This document shows positions 51,049 through 58,500 of a stretch of DNA of 58,500 nt, piece by piece. The first letter of the stretch is position 1; each line of letters begins with the position of its first letter. The stretch covers positions 1-58,500 of the forward strand of contig JAVBNF010000004.1 in the NCBI GenBank assembly GCA_031551725.1. The letters run 5' to 3'. Source of the stretch: JAVBNF01 sp031551725. Lineage in GTDB: Bacteria > Bacteroidota > Bacteroidia > Bacteroidales > P3. The notes beneath the pieces are model-generated. The model made no database searches. It saw only the letters and a program-made list of their open reading frames with translations, and had not been told where the DNA came from. Both the position numbers and the translations under genes were made by a program.

Positions 51049-52686
51049 TTACATTTCAGCCGCCATATCAACACCCAGTTTCACATCTAAGAAGCTCTCG
51101 GTATCGGAGGTTTGATAAAGTTTAACATTCTTTTTATTGGCGGCATCAGCGGTGCTCACTGTTGCTTTAAAATAAATATATTTGGTCTTTTTAAGTTTAC
51201 TGATACCGTCGGCGTTCAATTTGGTTGAGAGATATGTATTCACAGGGTCGGTCACACGCCCGTCGGCACCCACTTTTGCGGAAGCAATGGTTGATGTATT
51301 CAGAGGAACAGAGTAGATAACATTGTGAAGCGAATCCATAAAATGCATTTGGAAATTCAGTTCAAACGGGAATGCATTTTTCAGATTAACAGCCAATCCG
51401 ATCGCTTCAATTTTTTCGATAATTTTATTATCCGACATTCCGAAATCGACAGTGTCCTGAAAGGCCAAGCCGGAAACGTGCCCGTAAATCGGGACATCAA
51501 TTTTCACGGCAGCTTCTATTTTGCTGGTTCCGGTAACATAGTTGCGCGGTTTATTCACAGTATCGGGATTTACGGCGCCACTCAAATGGTAGGCAATTCC
51601 GGTTGGAACGTCTGTAATTACATTGTTTAAGACAGAAATAATTGTCGTATCCGTTATCGGTTCACCAAAAGCAGGATAAGGCACATCAAAATTATCGGGC
51701 AATAATTTAGCAGGATTCATTGGACCTTTTTTGCCCACAGGATTCACAGTACTTGTATAAATACGTGTTGGTGCGCCAATACTGTTCTTGAGCTCCATAT
51801 AAATTTTGGTTCCTTCCAAACCAAAATCATCCACTGTTAAATTTGGAAAATCGCCAATGGAAACGCTGTCGGCCATGTTAAAAGCGAATTGTCCGAAATA
51901 TCCGAAACAAGCATCAAATGCAAAGTTTGTAAAACTAACATTCACAGCGATGCTGCCCGTATCCGGCGGATATTTATATGCCAAATCCGGATTTTTATAA
52001 ACCATTCCATTCATCATAAAAATAATGGAATCACCTGTACCAAACTTCAACTTATAACCATCCAATCCAAGCGGAATAGAAACGTGTGAAGGATCTCCCG
52101 ACACCCATTTTTCAATATTTAGAGTCTGCTTGTATGGAAGTCCTTCCGGTGTTATCAGATTTGCACAAGATAGTTCCACCTTTGCGGAAGAAGGAACTGT
52201 TGATTGTATATCCATCGTCAGCATTGTAGGTGCACTCAACCAAACACTGTCAATAATCGCACCGCCTGCAGCCGAAAAACCAAATGCTAAACGCATCGGG
52301 TTAATAGATAAGCTATCAACATCTTGAACTCCCACAGGAATATCTTTACCGGGCACGCCGGGAATTCCATTGCGGGAAAATCCGAAATTTTGATCCGGAA
52401 TTTTTACAAAATCCTTAAGTTCGTAGCTTAATCCCGAATCGACAGCATAGCTAAGATAAGCCAATCCGGTAGAGTCGAACTGTAACAAGTCCGGTCGTTT
52501 ATTTGTCAGGTTGCTTAACGACATACGGGAATTGATGATTGGCAATGTTGCCGCCCAATCAAGCCCCATGTCTTCGGTAGCAAAATTGTCAAATTTCAAA
52601 TCGTCTTTTCCACAGGAAAACAGCGTAAAAGCTGTTACCGCAAACAAGAGCAACCGCTGCCCCCAAAAAGAGTATTTTCGTTTCAT
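51049..52686 (-). CDS. Lipoprotein of unknown function, beta-rich
   Basis: The 545-residue protein has a lipobox (LFSCGKDD, Cys near residue 25) and repeated beta-sandwich-like segments. The C-terminal region with TKYIYFKATVSTAD suggests beta folds like those of adhesion modules. No enzyme motif is seen. It is the first gene of a pair with the DUF5723 barrel (14 bp apart), suggesting surface display as a complex. Confidence 0.75.
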   Translation of the reverse strand: MKRKYSFWGQRLLLFAVTAFTLFSCGKDDLKFDNFATEDMGLDWAATLPIINSRMSLSNLTNKRPDLLQFDSTGLAYLSYAVDSGLSYELKDFVKIPDQNFGFSRNGIPGVPGKDIPVGVQDVDSLSINPMRLAFGFSAAGGAIIDSVWLSAPTMLTMDIQSTVPSSAKVELSCANLITPEGLPYKQTLNIEKWVSGDPSHVSIPLGLDGYKLKFGTGDSIIFMMNGMVYKNPDLAYKYPPDTGSIAVNVSFTNFAFDACFGYFGQFAFNMADSVSIGDFPNLTVDDFGLEGTKIYMELKNSIGAPTRIYTSTVNPVGKKGPMNPAKLLPDNFDVPYPAFGEPITDTTIISVLNNVITDVPTGIAYHLSGAVNPDTVNKPRNYVTGTSKIEAAVKIDVPIYGHVSGLAFQDTVDFGMSDNKIIEKIEAIGLAVNLKNAFPFELNFQMHFMDSLHNVIYSVPLNTSTIASAKVGADGRVTDPVNTYLSTKLNADGISKLKKTKYIYFKATVSTADAANKKNVKLYQTSDTESFLDVKLGVDMAAEM

Positions 52687-52712
52687 GCCTGTTGTAATAT
52701 CATAGATAATTG

Positions 52713-52720
52713 CAAAGATA
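52713..52720 (-). promoter_or_regulatory. -7 element of the lipoprotein-DUF5723 operon
   Basis: Minus-strand TATCTTTG, 26 bp before the start; -33 not clear. Confidence 0.5.
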
Positions 52721-52765
52721 CGAAATTTTATTGAAAATTAAAAGGAAATAGAATTTTTTAGAAAC

Positions 52766-54949
52766 CTAACGTTCTGACATTGTACGCTTATTTCCTCGAC
52801 GGTCGGCCGTAAAAATATTTCCGGCATCGTCTTTAACAATCAAATAATCTTTACCGCCTTTCCGCTCCCATTTCACGGGTTTGGATACGCGTTTTTTCAT
52901 TTGAATAGGATTGAAACCATCCACTTTTCCCATACTTGCGGTGAGCGCTTGTACACAATTCTTCGAATCGGCAAACAAAATGCGGTAGTCGCGGTCTTTG
53001 CTATAATCAAAAACCGCAATGCCATTGGTGGCTCCATTTTTAAATTTCACAGGGAAACCGTTCACATTACGCCCGAAAATATCAATGGCATAAACCGTTT
53101 TGGAAGTATTGAACAAGTATTGAATACGCCCGTTTTTCAGCAAATCCACTTGATGAATTTCACTTAATAATCTACCATCCAACGGATATTTAAATAATTC
53201 CTTGCCGTTCGGATCCTTGTAATGAAGCACATTTTTTGCATCTAAAACAAATGTAAACACTCCCTTTGAACGATGGTTTTTTACACGGAATTCACGTTGA
53301 TTATTTGAAGTTTGAGAAGTTTGGATAGTTTGAGAGGTTTGTTGAGGCTCAACATTTTGAGCCGTTGCTGTATCTCGTTTTACAAACTCCTGTGCCCGTG
53401 TTTCTGCGCACGTAATGTAGGCTTGCGCATACATAAAATTCGACATGCGGCAAAATTGCACAAGCAAACTCACCGGTTCTTCAGAAACACCCGAAGTACG
53501 GGCATTTTGAAGGTAAAAATAGATATTCGAATTTTCCTGCGCATGATACGAAAGCGACTGCATTTGCAATTGGTTGGCCAATGTTTTTTGTTCTTGAAAT
53601 TGCTTGCGCAGATATTTCAAATCGTCTTGATGTCCGGCAAAAACCAAGTAATTTCCAATCAATGTAAATACATATTCTTTTTCATCCGGAAAGAAATCGA
53701 AAAACAAAGCCGGCAGCATTCCATTCGCACGAAGAATATTGACTTCATTCAAATTGATATTTTCCTGCTTGGCATTATTTTTGCTCCCTACCAATTGTGT
53801 GAGCGCCGCTGCCAATTCGACAGTATCGGGCACATGAAAAGCGGCAGCCTGTTTGATTTGCCTGTATTCGTTCCGAAACGTGAAACAAGCTATTTCAGTT
53901 CCGATTTTCGACAAAAAAGATTCTTCGCAAACGCTTTTGAAACCGACCGATATTTTTTCCAATGTTTGAGCGCGGACAATATGTTTCTCGGCGTCCAGCA
54001 ATGTTTCGTGATGATTGTAGAAATCGGAAAATCGATTCATGCCAAATGTAGAAAATGAAAGCGTAGAAAACGGTAAAATTTCGGTAATATATGAACTTTG
54101 CGCTTGTTCTTTTTCAAAAAAATCGATAAAAAACGGAGCATTTCCTTCGTTCACACACTGCCCGTTAAGCAGTATTTCCGTGGGTTTTAAGTGCAAATCG
54201 AATAAAATCCAGTTACACAAATTTTCAGATGCTTCGAACAATGGACTTAATAAATTATCTTCCGTTTTTTGTAAACTTTCTGCAAAAAATTCGGGCTTCA
54301 CAAAAAACGATGCAGCCGCTTGTTTATTCGCTTTCGCAAATATTTCTTCAAGCTGTGTATTTTCGCGTTTGTTTCGTTTTTGTAAATAATCTTTAATTAT
54401 CGAAACATCTTTAGAACATATCCAGATATCATCAGAAATAGCAGTATAATATGGCTTTTCTGAAAAAGATATTGAATAAATTTCCGTTTGTAGAATTTTT
54501 TCGACAACTTTATTTGTACTTATTCTTTTCCGCACTTGCGCAGCAGTCTTTTTAGATAGAAACGTTGCAGCAAGCGCCGTTTTCCCTTTCGGGGAATTCA
54601 TCCAAAAGATAAAAAAATCGGGATGTTCCTTAACTTGAAATTCGTTTGCAAAGGTTTGCGGAAGTTCTAAATAAAAATCAGATTGTTTCCCAAATAAAAA
54701 TGCCGTCAACATCGAGTCCGACGATACAAAATCGGCTTGCAATCGTTCCGGATGATTCACCCGAAGCATACATGCCGCATTTTCAGGCACCAACAATGAC
54801 GCCGGACGGTCGTGAGCACCTCTGTTTCGGGAAACCCAAACAGCACTCCACACTAAGAAAACAATTACCAATCCGACTAATATAACGACAATGCGTGCAG
54901 TTGGGTCGGATAAATGAGTGACGATATAATTCTTGAACTTTTGCACCAA
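52766..54949 (-). CDS. Membrane-anchored protein with C-terminal beta-propeller-like domain
   Basis: The 727-residue protein has one N-terminal helix (IVVILVGLVIVFLVWSAVWV) and a long periplasmic region that begins LVPENAACMLRVNHPERLQ (DUF3352-like in feel). A Gln/Thr/Ser linker near residue 540 is encoded by a period-9 array. After it the tail has GVFTFVLDAKNVLHYKDP, VYAIDIFGRNVNGFPVKF and FTADRRGNKR, like PQQ- or WD-type blades. Function unknown. It lies upstream of the lipoprotein gene with a 79-bp gap. Confidence 0.75.
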   Translation of the reverse strand: MVQKFKNYIVTHLSDPTARIVVILVGLVIVFLVWSAVWVSRNRGAHDRPASLLVPENAACMLRVNHPERLQADFVSSDSMLTAFLFGKQSDFYLELPQTFANEFQVKEHPDFFIFWMNSPKGKTALAATFLSKKTAAQVRKRISTNKVVEKILQTEIYSISFSEKPYYTAISDDIWICSKDVSIIKDYLQKRNKRENTQLEEIFAKANKQAAASFFVKPEFFAESLQKTEDNLLSPLFEASENLCNWILFDLHLKPTEILLNGQCVNEGNAPFFIDFFEKEQAQSSYITEILPFSTLSFSTFGMNRFSDFYNHHETLLDAEKHIVRAQTLEKISVGFKSVCEESFLSKIGTEIACFTFRNEYRQIKQAAAFHVPDTVELAAALTQLVGSKNNAKQENINLNEVNILRANGMLPALFFDFFPDEKEYVFTLIGNYLVFAGHQDDLKYLRKQFQEQKTLANQLQMQSLSYHAQENSNIYFYLQNARTSGVSEEPVSLLVQFCRMSNFMYAQAYITCAETRAQEFVKRDTATAQNVEPQQTSQTIQTSQTSNNQREFRVKNHRSKGVFTFVLDAKNVLHYKDPNGKELFKYPLDGRLLSEIHQVDLLKNGRIQYLFNTSKTVYAIDIFGRNVNGFPVKFKNGATNGIAVFDYSKDRDYRILFADSKNCVQALTASMGKVDGFNPIQMKKRVSKPVKWERKGGKDYLIVKDDAGNIFTADRRGNKRTMSER
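53306..53342. repeat. Period-9 word array inside coding sequence
   Basis: AGTTTGAGA AGTTTGGAT AGTTTGAGA GGTTTG. In frame it encodes the QTSQTIQTSQTSNN linker of the membrane-anchored protein. Confidence 0.8.
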
Positions 54950-54955
54950 TATCTA

Positions 54956-55011
54956 TTTACGATATACGATGTACGAAGGGATATCGTACATCGTATATCA
55001 TACATCGTATC
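54956..55011. repeat. Opposed period-7 arrays
   Basis: ATATACGATGTACGA (54962-54976) is the exact inverse of 54984-54998, with a 7-nt spacer. It fills the gap between the aminotransferase stop and the start of the anchored protein. Confidence 0.9.
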
Positions 55012-55012
55012 T

Positions 55013-56332
55013 TTAAGCCACCGGATGGTGTTCTTTAAACAATTTCAAACGTTTTTCCAATTCAGGAAATTGAGCACGCGGAATAAGGGAAACGCAAGCA
55101 CGGATACCTTCTTTTTCGCTACCTGTAATATCCAATGAAATAGCACTGATTCCGTATTGCAAAAGTTCTTTGAGCAATCCGCTTCCGGTAAATCCGGGAT
55201 AGCTGAATGTGAAATAAAAACCGTCGGCAATCGGGTCGTTTCCATCTTTATCGTATACAATCGAGAAGCCGTTTTCGACAAACATTTTTTTCATGATCTG
55301 TGCTTTTTCGCCATAATCGCGTACTTCTTTCACAAAATCGTATTTGCCTTCGTTCACAGCTTTCAAAATAGCAGTAAATCCGTATTGCACAGAGTGAGGA
55401 ACGCCGGAACTCAAAGCGTACAATGTTCCGTAGAGGAAAGCATTTCCAAACATATCAGAGCCGTAATATCTCAACAAATCGGGTGCTTTGGTATTCCAAA
55501 CTTTGTCGGAAATAACCATGATAGCCGCACGTTCGCCGGCATAGCTGAATGCTTTGGAGGCGGAAATCATCAAGATGTAATTGTCGGTATATTTAGCAAC
55601 GGTTGGTTGATAAGGTGCAACTCCCGGTTTTCCGTAATCGTGGCGGAAATCCATGCCGAAGTATGCCAAATCTTCGGCAACGATGATGTTGTATTTATTG
55701 GCAATATCGCCTATGATTTTTAATTCTTCATCTGTAAAGCAAAACCAAGCCGGATTATTGGGGCTTGAGTACATAATGGAAGACACTTTCCCGTCTTTCA
55801 CCATTTCTTCGAGCTTTTCTCGAAGTTTTTCGCCGCGATAGTTGTATACATCAAACGTTCTGAATGCTTGTCCGAGCATTTTGCATTGTGATTTTTGCAC
55901 AGGGAAACCCGGATCAATAAACAATGTTCCTTCGCGATCTTTGTACATACGGTTAACGCTCAAAAACGTTGCAAAACCTGCTTGCATGGAGCCAACGGTA
56001 GGCACACACGTTTCAGGGCTTACATTTATATCCAGAAAGTTTTTGGCGAACAAAGCGGCTTGCTCTTTGAGTTCAGGCAAACCTTCTACCGGAGGATAAA
56101 CACTCGCTACGTCAGGACGTTGCAAGGCCGCAATTTGCGCATCAATACCTGCTTTGGCGGCCGGAAGTCCGGGAACGCCCATTTCCATGCGGATAAATTC
56201 CACATTGGATGCTTCTTCGATTTTGTTGATTAATTTTTTCACTTCGCGGATGGAAGCAGTTCCAACGTTATTTACGTGGCATTCAACCAGTTTTTGGTCT
56301 ACAATTTCTTTGCTAACGGGTGTGTCTTTCAT
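55013..56332 (-). CDS. PLP-dependent aminotransferase, class I/II fold
   Basis: The 439-residue protein has SSPNNPAWFCFTDEEL, AEDLAYFGMDFRHDYG (PLP-ring Asp and Tyr) and the Schiff-base Lys in SASKAFSYAGERAA, then GFYFTFSYPGFTG. It is a fold-type I aminotransferase of the aspartate family. The amino-acid substrate cannot be given. It stands alone with its own promoter. Confidence 0.92.
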   Translation of the reverse strand: MKDTPVSKEIVDQKLVECHVNNVGTASIREVKKLINKIEEASNVEFIRMEMGVPGLPAAKAGIDAQIAALQRPDVASVYPPVEGLPELKEQAALFAKNFLDINVSPETCVPTVGSMQAGFATFLSVNRMYKDREGTLFIDPGFPVQKSQCKMLGQAFRTFDVYNYRGEKLREKLEEMVKDGKVSSIMYSSPNNPAWFCFTDEELKIIGDIANKYNIIVAEDLAYFGMDFRHDYGKPGVAPYQPTVAKYTDNYILMISASKAFSYAGERAAIMVISDKVWNTKAPDLLRYYGSDMFGNAFLYGTLYALSSGVPHSVQYGFTAILKAVNEGKYDFVKEVRDYGEKAQIMKKMFVENGFSIVYDKDGNDPIADGFYFTFSYPGFTGSGLLKELLQYGISAISLDITGSEKEGIRACVSLIPRAQFPELEKRLKLFKEHHPVA

Positions 56333-56360
56333 AAAATTTGTGCTTAAAATAATAAAGTTA

Positions 56361-56368
56361 CAAATCTA
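56361..56368 (-). promoter_or_regulatory. -7 element of the aminotransferase
   Basis: Minus-strand TAGATTTG, 28 bp before the start, fits TAnnTTTG. Confidence 0.5.
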
Positions 56369-56408
56369 CGTAATTTTTTTGAAATAACAGAGTTTTTGAA
56401 AAAATATA

Positions 56409-56580
56409 TTTTCGCCGGTGGCGAAAAGGGGGATTAAATTTCGCAGATACCGCATATTACGCAGTTTAATTTTTCTACAACGCAAAACACCTAAAATATC
56501 GGTAAAACCGAAAGTGCCCCACACCACATCATGAAAGGATGTGGGGATGTTACTTTCGGGAACGCTCACACTGCGTATTA
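56409..56580. repeat. Mini-hairpin repeat, copy 3 (rearranged)
   Basis: Core TTTTCGCC-GGT-GGCGAAAA (56409-56427), then module B (TTTCGCAGATACCGCATATT) and, further on, module A (CTCACACTGCGTATTA) at 56565-56580. This is the same family as 13686 and 46539, with module A displaced. Confidence 0.7.
56508..56559. other. Two-part hairpin in the aminotransferase-FISUMP gap
   Basis: CCGAAAGT (56508) pairs with ACTTTCGG (56552), enclosing CCACATC (56524) with GATGTGG (56538). The nested stems are well formed, but no T run follows immediately, so an RNA element or terminator remains open. Confidence 0.5.
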
Positions 56581-56621
56581 GCCGGTTCTTATTTTTTAGT
56601 GATGACGAGTGAGGGGTTCTC

Positions 56622-56642
56622 CTCGTACATCGCACATCGTTT
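56622..56642. repeat. Short period-7 word run after the FISUMP gene
   Basis: CGTACATCGCACATCG: two heptad copies directly downstream of the FISUMP stop codon. Confidence 0.6.
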
Positions 56643-58499
56643 TTAGTCTTTAACGCAAAGGACAGACATGCCGTAAGTCCTGAGGTCGTAGCGCCGGCCC
56701 ATCTTGCCGGCGCCCGGGGTGAAGATACGGTACCACGCGGAATTGCTACTAGAGCCGGAAGTTGTCCAAAAGAAGACGTGTGCGCCTCGCTGGTAGAAAG
56801 ACGAGCCATCGAAGAGGCGAGAGCTTGCAGCAGACACGGAAAAGTAAGAATTGATGAAAACGCCTGCATTGGTGCCAGCCCATTCTCCACCCGTATTGTG
56901 ATCCTTTGTCCCTGTTTCCACTGTATTTAACATTTCACCCCATTCTCCGTCGGAAGGAACGTGCCAGCCGGGAGGGCAGATTCCACGACCGGAAACAGAT
57001 GCAGGATTCCCGCTTCCTGAACCTGTATACATTCGTGAGGCAGAAGGTTCAACCCAAGCTCCCTTTCCGTCTTTAGACACTACACACTCCCATATATAGA
57101 GCGCTCCCCATGTATTACAATCAGAAAGCGAAGAGGAGGTGGCACCCACTGCTCCCGGACACCAGAAAGCGCCAATGCCCGGAACGCCGTTGGTGCTTGA
57201 TGTGAAAGGCTGATTGGATGCCGAATAGAAGGTCAAACCTGCTTGATAATTCAAGTTCTGCTTCATCCACCATTGGCCATTAGCCATTTTTATGATGGAA
57301 TATGTTTTACAGTCGCGATTGTCCGTCAATGTTCGGACTGCATACGTACTCTCACTGCCGGTAATGGTGGTTGAGGACGTCGGCATTTCCGTGAGTTTAA
57401 ATGTGGCTGTGGTGGACGTAGTTTTGCAATAAAGCGAGTTGTTTGAAGCCGTTGCAGAAATGCTAAAGGTTTGTCCGGGCACCGGATTGGAAATAGTAAA
57501 AGTAACAGATGGCGAAGCTGTTCCGTTGCCGGCAATCGAAATCGTGGGCGCAGACGAAGTAGTATGGCTTGTTACATTGATAGTGTACGTCCAATTTCCG
57601 GAAGTACCGGGCACAGAGAGATTATATTGTCGAGTTCTTGTCGCAGGAAAAACGCATATTTCATTCCAAGCCGTAATAATTTCGCAGGAATAGGGCACAA
57701 CCGTAAACGTAATTGGCAAACTTTCGCTACAACCACCTCCCACACATCTCACCGAAAGCGCATCGGAAGCAGGCTGGGACGCATTTCTTGCAATGGCTCC
57801 ATTCAGAAAAGAACGGGAAACGGCAGCAGTTCCGCTTCCCGAACTTGTCCAAAAATAGGCTTTTGAAGTACGATCAGCATAAATGCCGGTGTAATCCCTC
57901 CGCCCTGCATTCAGAACCTGTAGGCTTGAAAAATTATTACTTAATTGTGTAGCCAATGCCGTCCATTCTCCGTCGCCGGGCAGGTGCCAACCATCGGGAC
58001 AAACGCCTTGTTCGCCGGCATTGGTTGTTGTTACAGCGCTCGTTCCGTTATTTTGCCCGTAAGCCGTCCAAAACGGATAAAGCGCGCCCTCATATTCGCA
58101 GCGCAAAGGATCGGCCTGTGAAGTAGTCGTTGTATTGGGCGAAGTTGGAAATGGTCCGGGACCGGGACAATAATACGTTCTTTGTAAATTCGTTCCCGGA
58201 GCGGCAATATTTCCGGTCGTGGGCAGATAACCAAAAATGGGATTGTTCAAACCCTTTCGATACCGCAGGTTTTCTGCCATCCAGCGTTTGCCATCGGGCA
58301 TGAGAACGGTTTTGTAGGTTTGTCCGTCGCGCGAGTCGGTGAAATCGGGGGTGGGGGTTTGGGCGAGGATTGAGAAGGCAAAGCAGAAATGCAGAAGTGC
58401 AAAAGTGCAGAAGACGGTCACTTTTCTGCATTTCTGCGCTCTTGCGCTTCTGCATTCTTGCATTTTTGCGTTTCTGCCACGAAGTAGTTGTGTTTTCAT
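56643..58499 (-). CDS. FISUMP-domain secreted protein (may be partial at window edge)
   Basis: 618 residues with a possible start at 58499, one base from the window end. Two FISUMP domains are visible: residues about 50-255 (DSRDGQTYKTVLMPDGKRWM, VCPDGWHLPGDGEW, RCVG end) and about 385-618 (LTDNRDCKTYSIIKMANGQW, ICPPGWHVPSDGEW, FFWTTSG), joined by an Ig-like segment. The domain is known from Fibrobacter and Bacteroidota surface proteins. The N-terminal region, including the hydrophobic signal segment, is encoded by a word array at 58378-58478. Confidence 0.85.
   Translation of the reverse strand: MKTQLLRGRNAKMQECRSARAQKCRKVTVFCTFALLHFCFAFSILAQTPTPDFTDSRDGQTYKTVLMPDGKRWMAENLRYRKGLNNPIFGYLPTTGNIAAPGTNLQRTYYCPGPGPFPTSPNTTTTSQADPLRCEYEGALYPFWTAYGQNNGTSAVTTTNAGEQGVCPDGWHLPGDGEWTALATQLSNNFSSLQVLNAGRRDYTGIYADRTSKAYFWTSSGSGTAAVSRSFLNGAIARNASQPASDALSVRCVGGGCSESLPITFTVVPYSCEIITAWNEICVFPATRTRQYNLSVPGTSGNWTYTINVTSHTTSSAPTISIAGNGTASPSVTFTISNPVPGQTFSISATASNNSLYCKTTSTTATFKLTEMPTSSTTITGSESTYAVRTLTDNRDCKTYSIIKMANGQWWMKQNLNYQAGLTFYSASNQPFTSSTNGVPGIGAFWCPGAVGATSSSLSDCNTWGALYIWECVVSKDGKGAWVEPSASRMYTGSGSGNPASVSGRGICPPGWHVPSDGEWGEMLNTVETGTKDHNTGGEWAGTNAGVFINSYFSVSAASSRLFDGSSFYQRGAHVFFWTTSGSSSNSAWYRIFTPGAGKMGRRYDLRTYGMSVLCVKD
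58378..58478. repeat. Opposed period-8 arrays within the FISUMP coding start
   Basis: GCAGAAATGCAGAA (58383-58396) is the exact inverse of TTCTGCATTTCTGC (58424-58437). The words GCAGAAAT/GCAGAAGT and TTCTGCAT/TTCTGCGC repeat with period 8 around an ACGGTCAC core. The arms encode residues about 8-41, including the hydrophobic signal segment. Confidence 0.9.
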
Positions 58500-58500
58500 G

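Noticed and set aside
7445..58478. The word arrays as CRISPR or as simple microsatellites
   Set aside because: There are no conserved repeats of 28-47 bp with unique spacers and no cas genes. The words are degenerate and differ between gaps, unlike slippage microsatellites.

Overview
This 58.5 kb window is chromosomal DNA from an uncultured-looking member of the Bacteroidota, most likely Bacteroidales. The grounds are a SusC/SusD pair, a type IX secretion C-terminal sorting domain, FISUMP domains, a DUF5723 protein, a fused SecDF, a signal peptidase I with a hydrophobic N-terminal extension, DUF4143 and S23-type proteins, and many promoters of the Bacteroidota form TTTG-N19/20-TAnnTTTG. There is no rRNA gene, so genus cannot be given.

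Layout. 1-640: end of an IS3-family element and tRNA-Pro(UGG). 738-2491 (+): secreted lipase-like lipoprotein and a DnaQ-like exonuclease. 2680-9356 (-): DUF4143 ATPase, small lipoprotein, GH3-like enzyme, LptF/LptG permease, and a LemA-TPM-TPM operon. 9507-12525: an orphan gene, tgt and a membrane glycosyltransferase. 12522-18278 (-): an export-like operon (ABC ATPase, two FtsX-type permeases, LolA-like protein, beta-barrel) interrupted by an S23 four-helix-bundle gene. 18420-22483 (-): lpxD-truB-lolD-lepB. 22520-23368: dinD. 23620-25459 (+): HdrC/HdrB-like pair. 25765-27622: rfbA-holA. 28143-33222 (+): SusC-SusD-lipoprotein operon with a long leader. 33291-36356: secDF. 36558-39884 (+): a second Hdr/Qmo-like locus (HdrA, HdrC, membrane-ferredoxin subunit, CCG subunit). 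39909-44603 (-): ORF6N protein, RNase H, KdsC, DUF2520, Fe-ADH, PduO. 44767-49616 (-): pruA, a T9SS-substrate remnant, HD hydrolase, PAP2, rsmG. 49622-58499 (-): DUF5723 barrel, lipoprotein, anchored beta-propeller protein, aminotransferase, FISUMP protein running to the window edge.

Function. The envelope theme is strong: LPS (lpxD, kdsC, LptF/G), lipoprotein and protein export (lolD, lepB, secDF, the LolA/ABC cluster) and glycan uptake. The two Hdr-like loci together encode flavin, [4Fe-4S], CCG and membrane subunits, as expected of an anaerobic electron-transfer complex.

The most unusual signal lies between genes. Many gaps carry degenerate tandem words of period 7 (sometimes 8 or 9), each gap with its own word, often as two opposed arrays around a short core. 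The words supply the stop codons of about nine genes, flank the S23 gene as a perfect inverted repeat, sit where a fused Hdr gene appears split, and encode the signal-peptide region of the FISUMP protein. A second family has a GC-rich mini-hairpin core. Simple palindromes are also inserted in frame in truB and in the ORF6N gene.
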